DNA of 64,000 nt, taken from contig CAVWAK010000014.1 of assembly GCA_963752745.1 (NCBI GenBank), positions 56,165 through 120,164 on the forward strand, read 5' to 3'. Below, in pieces: positions 25,671 to 32,750 of this stretch; the stretch's first letter is position 1, and each line of letters opens with the position of its first letter. The translations under genes were made by a program, and so were the position numbers. Origin of the DNA: Thiogranum sp963752745 (lineage in GTDB: Bacteria > Pseudomonadota > Gammaproteobacteria > DSM-19610). The notes under the pieces are model-generated. The model did no database searches and had not been told where the DNA came from. It was given only the letters and a program-made list of their open reading frames with translations.

Positions 25671-27042
25671 CAGTTTAACGCGCACGAAGGAAACCTTTAC
25701 GCCTATAGAGCCTGGCAAGGTACGCATGTACGTCTGTGGTATGACGGTGTATGACTACTGCCATCTCGGGCATGCGCGGGTACTGGTTGTATTCGATGTG
25801 ATCGTGCGACATCTGCGCCAGTTGGGCTATGAGGTGACTTATGTGCGAAATATCACCGATATCGATGACAAAATTATCGCGCGGGCGCAGCAAAATGACG
25901 AGAGTGTCAGTGCGCTGACCGAGCGTTTTATCCAGGCCATGCACGAAGATGCGGATGTATTGGGTGTGCTAAGGCCGGATGCCGAGCCACGCGCCACCGA
26001 CTCAATGCCCGATATTCTGGACATGATTGGCAAGCTGGTGGATAACGGCCACGCCTACCAGGGCGACAACGGAGATGTTTTCTATTCGGTAAACAAATTC
26101 GCGGACTATGGTCAGCTTTCCGGCAAGAAAGTGGAAGACTTGCGCTCCGGTGCCCGTGTTGATGTAGAAGAGGCCAAACGCGATCCTCTGGATTTCGTGT
26201 TGTGGAAGGCTGCCAAGCCGGGGGAGCCCGCCTGGCCTTCGGACTGGGGTGACGGGCGGCCAGGTTGGCACATCGAATGTTCGGCCATGTCTACCGAGTG
26301 TCTGGGTGCGCACTTTGACATTCACGGTGGCGGTATGGATTTGCAATTCCCCCATCATGAAAACGAGATTGCCCAGTCGGAAGCGGCGACCGGCGAGCAC
26401 TTCGTCAATTACTGGATACACAATGGTTTTGTGCAGGTCGACGAGGAGAAAATGTCCAAGTCGCTGGGCAACTTTTTTACCGTGCGCGAAATTCTCCAGC
26501 GTTACCAGCCAGAAGAAGTGCGCTATTTCATTCTGTCCAGTCACTACCGCAGTCCGTTGCACTATAGTGATGACAATCTGGATAAGGCTCGAGGTGCACT
26601 GCAGCGACTGTATACCGCATTGCGCGACTGCGCAGTTGAGGGTGATGCAGTACAGGCTGACTATGACGAGCGCTTTCAGGCGGCAATGGACGATGACTTT
26701 AATACGCCCGAAGCGCTGGCGGTGTTATTCGAGCTGACCCGCGCCATGAATCGTGCGCGGGAGCAGGGTGATGCTGTTGCAGGAAGCTTGGCTTATACGC
26801 TTAAAACCCTGGCCGGTCGCCTGGGAATCCTTCAGTCGGACCCTGCTGCCTACTTGCGCACGGGACAGGGTGAATCTGCTGACGGTTCCAGCGATGCTGA
26901 AATTGATGCCCTGGTGGCCCGACGTGACCAGGCACGCGCAGACCGCGACTGGGCTGAGGCTGACCGTCTGCGTGACCAGCTTACCGAGCTTGGAATTGTA
27001 CTCGAAGACGCCGCTGGCGGTACGCTGTGGAGGCGTGCCTGA
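25654..27042 (+). CDS. cysS: Cysteinyl-tRNA synthetase
   Basis: This is a 462-residue class I synthetase. The zinc ligands are the Cys in MYVCGMTVYDYCHLGHARV, the Cys in WHIECSAMS and the His pair in DLQFPHHENE. The HIGH and KMSKS motifs are CHLGH and EEKMSKSLGN. The ATG at 25654 has GGAG 9 bases upstream, and two upstream in-frame ATGs lie inside gltX. The order ppiB-(synthetase)-cysS-folD is conserved with Pseudomonas. Confidence 0.97.
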   Translation: MLKLFNSLTRTKETFTPIEPGKVRMYVCGMTVYDYCHLGHARVLVVFDVIVRHLRQLGYEVTYVRNITDIDDKIIARAQQNDESVSALTERFIQAMHEDADVLGVLRPDAEPRATDSMPDILDMIGKLVDNGHAYQGDNGDVFYSVNKFADYGQLSGKKVEDLRSGARVDVEEAKRDPLDFVLWKAAKPGEPAWPSDWGDGRPGWHIECSAMSTECLGAHFDIHGGGMDLQFPHHENEIAQSEAATGEHFVNYWIHNGFVQVDEEKMSKSLGNFFTVREILQRYQPEEVRYFILSSHYRSPLHYSDDNLDKARGALQRLYTALRDCAVEGDAVQADYDERFQAAMDDDFNTPEALAVLFELTRAMNRAREQGDAVAGSLAYTLKTLAGRLGILQSDPAAYLRTGQGESADGSSDAEIDALVARRDQARADRDWAEADRLRDQLTELGIVLEDAAGGTLWRRA

Positions 27043-27078
27043 AGCGACCTGTCAAAGAATTGTTTCGCGGGGCACGGC

Positions 27079-27100
27079 ACCAGCCCGGTTTGACGCTGGT
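27079..27100. terminator. Weak hairpin between convergent cysS and folD
   Basis: ACCAGC (27079-27084) pairs with GCTGGT (27095-27100). There is no T-run on either side, so termination is only a possibility. Confidence 0.25.
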
Positions 27101-27121
27101 TCAGTAACGTAAAGACCAGCT

Positions 27122-27976
27122 TTAGCGGTTATGCAGTGTCTCTGCCGCAAGCAGGGTATTCTGCAGCAGGATTGCCACGGTCATAGGCCCGACACCACCA
27201 GGCACAGGAGTGATCCAGGCTGCTCTTTCGCGGGCCGCGTCAAAACCCACGTCGCCAATCAGGCCGGTTTCCGTGCGATGGATGCCGACATCGATAACAG
27301 TTGCGCCTTCCCGTACCCACTCGCCCGGAACCAGCCCAGGTTTGCCGGCAGCAACCACCAGAATCTCGGCGCGCTCTACATGGGACCTCAAATCCCTGGT
27401 AAAGCGGTGACAGCAGGTGACGGTGGAACCGGCCAGCAGCAACTCGAGTAGCATCGGTCGGCCGACATGGTTGGAGGCGCCGACGACTACCGCTTCCCTG
27501 CCATAGTAGGTTTCGTCGGTACTATCCAGCAGAGTCATTACGCCGTGTGGCGTACAGGGCCGCAATCCGGGCATTCGCAGGGCCAGACAGCCGACATTCT
27601 GTGGATGGAAGCCGTCCACATCCTTGTCCGGATGTATGCGCTCAATTACTGCGGTGGCGTCCAGCGGCTCTGGTAAGGGCAGTTGCACCAGTATGCCGTC
27701 AATCGCCGGGTCATCGTTCAGCTTGTCGATCAGTGACAGCAATTGTTGCTGACTGGTTGTCGCAGGCAGATCGTAGGCACGTGACAGCAGGCCGGCTTCC
27801 TCGCAGGCGGTACGCTTGTTACGCACATAGATTTCAGATGCCGGGTCACTGCCGACCAGTACCACGGCCAGACCTGGCTGGCGTGCTCCCTGGGAAAGAA
27901 GCGTATCGACGCGTTGCCTGATATTCTTGCGAATGTCCGCGGCAATAGCCTTGCCGTCAATGATTCGGGCGCTCAT
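27122..27976 (-). CDS. folD: Methylenetetrahydrofolate dehydrogenase / cyclohydrolase
   Basis: It interconverts 5,10-methylene-THF and 10-formyl-THF. It has 284 residues from the ATG at 27976 (MSARIIDGKAIAADIRKNI); an upstream in-frame start adds a non-conserved, Arg-rich 43 residues. The catalytic Lys and Tyr are in EIYVRNKRTACEEAGL, and conserved motifs include ILVQLPLPEPLD, GASNHVGRPMLLELL and PVPGGVGPMTVAILL. It points away from the tRNA cluster. Confidence 0.96.
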   Translation of the reverse strand: MSARIIDGKAIAADIRKNIRQRVDTLLSQGARQPGLAVVLVGSDPASEIYVRNKRTACEEAGLLSRAYDLPATTSQQQLLSLIDKLNDDPAIDGILVQLPLPEPLDATAVIERIHPDKDVDGFHPQNVGCLALRMPGLRPCTPHGVMTLLDSTDETYYGREAVVVGASNHVGRPMLLELLLAGSTVTCCHRFTRDLRSHVERAEILVVAAGKPGLVPGEWVREGATVIDVGIHRTETGLIGDVGFDAARERAAWITPVPGGVGPMTVAILLQNTLLAAETLHNR

Positions 27977-28039
27977 GGGTCGCTGTATTCTGAAGTCTGC
28001 CGAGAAGGTTGCGGATTCTCGCACGCACCGCAGGGGTGA

Positions 28040-28077
28040 ACAAGCATGCTGCAAAAAATCTGGTATACTGCGCCGCT
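28040..28077 (+). promoter_or_regulatory. Promoter of the tRNA cluster
   Basis: TGG-TATACT (-10 at 28064-28069) is followed by the GC-only stretch GCGCCGC, the discriminator type found at stringently controlled stable-RNA promoters. The -35 region is weak. It lies about 95 bases before tRNA-Pro. Confidence 0.45.
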
Positions 28078-28167
28078 TCGGTCGTTGACCACACGCGCTG
28101 GTCACCGTATGATCGCCGCGCCTTTACCGGCCTCGTCCGGAAACAGGCTCGGTTGTGGCCGGAAATT

Positions 28168-28244
28168 CGGGGCATAGCGCAGTCTGGTAGCGCGCCTGCT
28201 TTGGGAGCAGGATGTCGGGAGTTCGAATCTCTCTGCCCCGACCA
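28168..28244 (+). tRNA. tRNA-Pro (anticodon TGG)
   Basis: The acceptor CGGGGCA pairs with TGCCCCG, the anticodon arm is CTGCT-TTGGGAG-CAG with TGG, and the T-loop is GTTCGAATC. CCA is encoded. It is the first gene of a cluster of five tRNA genes. Confidence 0.95.
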
Positions 28245-28281
28245 TTTAATGCCAACCGGAAGGGGATGGCTGTGAAGTTCT

Positions 28282-28358
28282 GCCCCGGTAGCTCAGTCGG
28301 ATAGAGCAATGGCCTTCTAAGCCATGGGTCAGGGGTTCGAATCCTCTCCGGGGCGCCA
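28282..28358 (+). tRNA. tRNA-Arg (anticodon TCT)
   Basis: The acceptor GCCCCGG pairs with CCGGGGC, the anticodon loop of ATGGCCTTCTAAGCCAT gives TCT, and the T-loop is GTTCGAATC. CCA is encoded. Its last 19 bases are repeated exactly 185 bases downstream, the sign of an insertion at the 3' end of the gene. Confidence 0.95.
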
Positions 28359-28543
28359 GATGTAAGTGGATACGTGATAAGTCGCGGACGTCGTGATTGG
28401 CGGCAGGCTTAAAGATTCGAACCCCTGACGTATAGATTCAGTGGTTCGACGCCTCGACGTGAGGCGTGGCGAACATTGCAGCGAAGCAGCAATGGCCCCG
28501 AAGGGGTGAGGGCGTAGCCCGAATAATCCTCTCCGGGGCGCCA
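28359..28543. mobile_element. 185-base hairpin-rich insert behind tRNA-Arg, bounded by tRNA 3'-end copies
   Basis: The 19-base tRNA 3' end at 28340-28358 recurs exactly at 28525-28543. Between them lies an inverted 15-base copy of the T-arm (28414-28428, complementary to 28329-28343). A row of hairpins follows: ACGCCTC/GAGGCGT (28449-28467), CATTGC/GCAATG with inner GC-GAA-GC (28474-28494), CCCC-GAA-GGGG (28496-28506) and GGGC-GTA-GCCC (28510-28520). No reading frame of note is present. It looks like a minimal or remnant element inserted at a tRNA attachment site. Confidence 0.55.
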
Positions 28544-28591
28544 TATGATCCGTACTGCGGGTTGGATGTGATACAGGTTTTACAAGTTGAT

Positions 28592-28668
28592 GGCGGGCGT
28601 AGCTCAGTTGGTAGAGCCCCGGATTGTGATTCCGGTCGTCGTGGGTTCGAGTCCCATCGCTCGCCCCA
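28592..28668 (+). tRNA. tRNA-His (anticodon GTG)
   Basis: The acceptor GCGGGCG pairs with CGCTCGC (one G-U). The extra 5' G at 28592 pairs with C73, the hallmark of tRNA-His. The anticodon arm CCGGATTGTGATTCCGG gives GTG. CCA is encoded. Confidence 0.95.
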
Positions 28669-28672
28669 GTTG

Positions 28673-28748
28673 GGGCCGTTAGCTCAGTTGGTAGAGCAGG
28701 AGACTCTTAATCTCTTGGTCCAAGGTTCGAATCCTTGACGGCCCACCA
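28673..28748 (+). tRNA. tRNA-Lys (anticodon CTT)
   Basis: The acceptor GGGCCGT pairs with ACGGCCC, and the anticodon loop CTCTTAA gives CTT. The T-loop is GTTCGAATC and CCA is encoded. A terminator follows at 28756. Confidence 0.93.
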
Positions 28749-28755
28749 TGCACAG

Positions 28756-28784
28756 GCCCACCTAACTCGGTGGGCTATTTTTTT
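28756..28784 (+). terminator. Terminator after tRNA-Lys
   Basis: GCCCACC (28756-28762) and GGTGGGC (28769-28775) form a seven-pair stem followed by TATTTTTTT. It ends the Pro-Arg-His-Lys transcript. Confidence 0.85.
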
Positions 28785-28802
28785 GCCCCGATCTTTGTGG
28801 GG

Positions 28803-28831
28803 TTATACTGGATTTTCCAAAGCCGTATAAT
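28803..28831 (+). promoter_or_regulatory. Probable sigma-70 promoter of tRNA-Leu
   Basis: A perfect -10 TATAAT (28826-28831) is preceded, with a 17-base spacer, by a weak -35 TTATAC (28803-28808). It lies after a terminator and about 46 bases before tRNA-Leu, which therefore needs its own start. Confidence 0.45.
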
Positions 28832-28877
28832 GGCTTGTTTATCCTGGGGTACCTGTAAGCCGGGAAGAGTTGAGTGC

Positions 28878-28962
<85 letters not shown>

Positions 28963-29079
28963 TAATTTAAAAATATTTATTGCAGATGAATATTCTGCCG
29001 GTCATATTTAGTCGGGATAATGCTGACTGCAAGCGAGCCGGTGGTTGGGTACATTTTGAGATAAGTTTGAGGGCAAATG

Positions 29080-30354
29080 ATGCAAGTTTCTGTTGAAACC
29101 ACCAGTGGGCTGGGGCGCCGGATGACGGTGCAGATTCCAGCCGATCAAATCGACCAGCAAGTTGAAAGTAAACTGCAACAGCTGGCGCAAACCGTTCGAC
29201 TGGATGGTTTCCGGCCCGGCAAGGTACCACTGAGTGTGGTGAAGAAGCGCTACGGTCGTCAGGTGCGCCAGGAAGCCGCGGGTGAGCTGATAGCTTCCAG
29301 TTACGAAGAGGCTCTGCAGCAGGAAAATCTGAAACCCGCCGGCGAGCCCAATATCGAACAGACCAAGAATGAAGCTGGCGTGGAACTCGAATATGTTGCG
29401 GTCTTCGAAGTTTATCCTGAAATAGAGCAGCCTGATCTGGATGATATTGCCATCGAGCGCATGTCTGCGGAGATTGCGGATTCAGATATCGGCAATATGC
29501 TCGAAAAGTTGCGCAAGCAGCGCACCACCTGGACCAAGGCCGAGCGTGCCTCTGTGCAGGGCGACCGCCTGGAAATAGATTTTGCCGGCACAATTGACGG
29601 CGAGGCATTTTCGGGTGGTTCGGCTAAAAATGTTCCGCTGGAACTCGGCAGCAACACCATGATCCCTGGTTTTGAGGAACAGTTGGTCGGTGTGAGTGCC
29701 GATGATACAAAAACCATCGACGTCACGTTCCCGGACGACTATGCCTCCAAGGAAGTTGCCGGCAAGACGGCGCAGTTTGAGATTAAGGTGCATGCTGTCG
29801 CGGAAGCGCAGTTGCCGGAGTTGAATGATGATTTCGCGCGTGCATTTGGTGTTGGTGATGGCGGGCTGGACAAGCTGCGTGAAGAAATCACCAATAACAT
29901 GCAGCGTGAGCTGGACGCAGCCGTTAAATCCAGCGTCAAGAAGCAGGTATTCGAAGCGTTGCTTGAAAAGGCAGACCTGGACGTGCCAACTTCGCTGATT
30001 GACAGTGAGATTGATGCCCTGATCAAGAAGGACGAGGCGGATGCCGATGCAGTGGCTGACCGGGGCCGCTATGAAGAAGAGGCGCGCCGCCGTGTTTCGC
30101 TGGGATTGTTGATTGCCGATATTATTCAGCGCAACCAGTTGCAGGTTGATCCGGAAAAGGTCCGCGAAACTATCGAAAATCTCGCGCAATCTTACGAGAA
30201 GCCGGATGAGGTTGTGCAGTGGTATTACAGCAATCAGGAAATGCTGGCTGGAATCCAGACCCTGATTATGGAAGATACGGTTGTGGAATGGGTGGCTGGA
30301 CAGGCAAAAGTCACCGAAAAAACAACCACTTTTGACGAGATCATGCAGGCCTGA
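29080..30354 (+). CDS. tig: Trigger factor, ribosome-bound chaperone
   Basis: This is a 424-residue protein. The N-terminal ribosome-binding domain carries the signature GFRPGKVPLSVVKKRYG. The FKBP-like isomerase domain follows at about residues 150-245 (GDRLEIDFAGTIDGEAFSGG). The helical chaperone arms make up the rest. The second ATG (29080) is chosen because GAGGG is 6 bases before it and only 3 before the ATG at 29077. It opens the tig-clpP-clpX-lon group. Confidence 0.97.
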   Translation: MQVSVETTSGLGRRMTVQIPADQIDQQVESKLQQLAQTVRLDGFRPGKVPLSVVKKRYGRQVRQEAAGELIASSYEEALQQENLKPAGEPNIEQTKNEAGVELEYVAVFEVYPEIEQPDLDDIAIERMSAEIADSDIGNMLEKLRKQRTTWTKAERASVQGDRLEIDFAGTIDGEAFSGGSAKNVPLELGSNTMIPGFEEQLVGVSADDTKTIDVTFPDDYASKEVAGKTAQFEIKVHAVAEAQLPELNDDFARAFGVGDGGLDKLREEITNNMQRELDAAVKSSVKKQVFEALLEKADLDVPTSLIDSEIDALIKKDEADADAVADRGRYEEEARRRVSLGLLIADIIQRNQLQVDPEKVRETIENLAQSYEKPDEVVQWYYSNQEMLAGIQTLIMEDTVVEWVAGQAKVTEKTTTFDEIMQA

Positions 30355-30386
30355 GGTTGGCCCGCCGACGTAAAGGAAAGCATTGA

Positions 30387-31028
30387 ATGTCAAATAGCAT
30401 GAATAATGGTGGAGCCGGGAATATCCAGGCGCTGAACCTGGTGCCCATGGTGATTGAGCAGACTGCGCGTGGCGAACGTGCTTACGATATATATTCGCGG
30501 TTGCTTAAGGAGCGCGTGGTATTTGCCGTGGGCCCTGTGGAAGACTACATGGCGAATGTGATTGTCGCACAGTTGCTGTTTCTGGAGTCGGAAAACCCGG
30601 ACAAGGATATACATCTGTATATTAATTCCCCTGGCGGATCAGTGACCGCAGGTCTGGCCATTTATGACACCATGCAGTTTATCAAGGCTGATGTGAGTAC
30701 CATGTGTATCGGACAGGCAGCCAGCATGGGCGCGATATTGCTCACCGGTGGCGCCAAGGGCAAGCGCTACTGTTTGCCGCATTCGCGCATGATGATCCAC
30801 CAGCCGCTGGGCGGTTTCCAGGGGCAGGCCACGGATATCGATATCCACGCCAAGGAGATTCTGTTGGTACGTGAGCGCCTCAACAAGATTCTTGCCGACC
30901 ATACCGGTCAGCCTATGGACAAGATCCAGAATGACACCGACCGCGATAATTTCCTGGGGGCGGAGCAGTCGATAGAGTACGGTTTGATTGATGAAATCCT
31001 GTCTTCCCGTCATGTGGACGCAGAATAA
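30387..31028 (+). CDS. clpP: ATP-dependent Clp protease, proteolytic subunit
   Basis: This is a 213-residue serine peptidase that forms the 14-mer barrel served by ClpX or ClpA. The catalytic Ser is in GQAASMGAILL, the His in SRMMIHQPLGG and the Asp in the NDTDRDNFL region. The short N-terminal leader (MSNSMNNGG...) is probably removed by self-processing. It is followed by clpX after a 166-base gap. Confidence 0.97.
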   Translation: MSNSMNNGGAGNIQALNLVPMVIEQTARGERAYDIYSRLLKERVVFAVGPVEDYMANVIVAQLLFLESENPDKDIHLYINSPGGSVTAGLAIYDTMQFIKADVSTMCIGQAASMGAILLTGGAKGKRYCLPHSRMMIHQPLGGFQGQATDIDIHAKEILLVRERLNKILADHTGQPMDKIQNDTDRDNFLGAEQSIEYGLIDEILSSRHVDAE

Positions 31029-31194
31029 GCCGTAAAAACCGTTGATTACGCCCGGAAACACTTGTCAGGCCGGGTTTGACGGTGTTGAATAGGGGCTGGT
31101 TGGTTACTTGGCAGTTTGAGTGTTCAGACGATCACGGATCTGCCGATCAATAGAGACATATGGAAGCCAATGGACCGCAGGTCGGGGACATCGC

Positions 31195-32469
31195 ATGAGT
31201 AATGAACGAAACGGAAAAGGCGACGACGGGAAACTGCTGTATTGCTCGTTTTGCGGCAAGAGTCAGCATGAAGTACGTAAGCTGATCGCCGGCCCGTCAG
31301 TTTTCATCTGCGACGAGTGTGTCGAACTCTGTAATGACATCATCCGCGAGGAGATGCAGGAGAAAACGAGCACCGGCAGCAGCAAGTTGCCCAAACCGCA
31401 GGAAATCAACGAAGTCCTGGACGAGTATGTCATTGGACAGAAGAACGCCAAGAAAGTGCTTTCGGTCGCTGTGTACAATCACTACAAGCGTCTGGAGGCA
31501 AGTCAAAAGAAAGACGAGGTCGAGCTCTCCAAGAGTAATATCCTGCTTATTGGTCCGACCGGTTCAGGCAAGACGCTGCTCGCAGAAACGCTCGCGCGTC
31601 TTCTGAACGTGCCCTTTACCATCGCCGATGCCACCACGCTAACGGAAGCGGGTTACGTCGGTGAGGATGTCGAGAATATCATTCAGAAGCTGTTACAGAA
31701 GTGTGATTACGATGTCGACAAGGCGCAGACCGGCATCGTGTACATTGACGAAATCGACAAAATTTCACGCAAGTCGGACAACCCGTCCATTACCCGCGAT
31801 GTGTCGGGTGAGGGCGTTCAGCAGGCTCTGCTGAAACTCATTGAGGGCACGGTTGCATCAGTGCCACCACAGGGTGGGCGTAAACATCCGCAGCAGGAGT
31901 TCCTGCAGGTTGATACTGCCAATATTCTGTTCATTGTCGGTGGCGCATTTGCCGGACTGGAAAAGATTATCAAGGGTCGTTCCGAGAAGGGCGGCATTGG
32001 TTTCTCAGCCGAGGTCAAGGCCAAGGATGAAGAGGTTAATGTTGGCGAAATTCTGTATGACGTTGAGCCTGAAGACCTGATCAAGTTTGGTCTGATACCG
32101 GAATTTGTAGGCCGTTTGCCAGTGGTGGCTACCCTGGAAGAGCTCGACGAAGATGCACTGGTTAGCATTCTCACCGAGCCCAAGAACGCACTCACCAAGC
32201 AGTATGCCAAGCTGTTTGATATGGAAGGTGCTGAAATAGAATTCCGTGAAGAAGCTTTACGCGCCATTGCACGCAAAGCCATGGCGCGCAAAACCGGTGC
32301 CCGTGGCCTGCGTACCATACTGGAGCACGTGCTGCTGGACACCATGTATGACCTGCCTTCGCTGGATAACGTCCATAAAGTCGTGGTCGATGAGCGTGCC
32401 ATAGATGGCGAATCCGAGCCTTACCTGGTCTACGACTCGGAACAGGAACAGCTTGCTGCGTCAGATTGA
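31195..32469 (+). CDS. clpX: ClpX, AAA+ unfoldase of the Clp protease
   Basis: This is a 424-residue protein. The N-terminal zinc-binding domain has four Cys (LLYCSFCGKSQHEV, ICDECVELC). Walker A is LLIGPTGSGKTLLAETLA, Walker B is IVYIDEIDKI, and the pore loop is GYVGEDVE. The start at 31195 matches family starts; an in-frame ATG at 31120 adds 25 unconserved residues. Confidence 0.97.
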   Translation: MSNERNGKGDDGKLLYCSFCGKSQHEVRKLIAGPSVFICDECVELCNDIIREEMQEKTSTGSSKLPKPQEINEVLDEYVIGQKNAKKVLSVAVYNHYKRLEASQKKDEVELSKSNILLIGPTGSGKTLLAETLARLLNVPFTIADATTLTEAGYVGEDVENIIQKLLQKCDYDVDKAQTGIVYIDEIDKISRKSDNPSITRDVSGEGVQQALLKLIEGTVASVPPQGGRKHPQQEFLQVDTANILFIVGGAFAGLEKIIKGRSEKGGIGFSAEVKAKDEEVNVGEILYDVEPEDLIKFGLIPEFVGRLPVVATLEELDEDALVSILTEPKNALTKQYAKLFDMEGAEIEFREEALRAIARKAMARKTGARGLRTILEHVLLDTMYDLPSLDNVHKVVVDERAIDGESEPYLVYDSEQEQLAASD

Positions 32470-32654
32470 CACCGCCTCCCACCGCTATAATCTAACCGCG
32501 CCCGGCGCCAGTATTGGTGGCCGGGTATTCGTTTATATGGCCTGAAAAGGGCTATACTGCGAGAAGATTGTTCAGTAATCGCTTTAAGGTGATAATTTCA
32601 GTCAGGACGTGGCTTGGTTCTTGCAAAACCATCAGGCAGGAGGCAAAACCGCCA

Positions 32655-32682
32655 TTGAAATGTCGAGTGTTTGCCCCCATAT
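32655..32682 (+). promoter_or_regulatory. Sigma-32 (heat-shock) type promoter of lon
   Basis: TTGAAA (32655-32660), a 14-base spacer and CCCCATAT (32675-32682) match the RpoH consensus (CTTGAAA and CCCCATnT) closely. They lie 69 bases before the lon start. Lon is a classic heat-shock gene, which supports the call. It sits within the 281-base clpX-lon intergenic region, in which no other signal is clear. Confidence 0.75.
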
Positions 32683-32750
32683 CAACCAGTCCGGGAGCAG
32701 CCTAAGGCGCGAAGACTCCCCGATCAGAACCGGATACGAGGTACTCTCCG

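Noticed and set aside
28414..28428. A further tRNA gene on the minus strand in the Arg-His spacer
   Set aside because: Only a T-arm-like segment (inverted copy) is present; acceptor, D and anticodon arms are missing.
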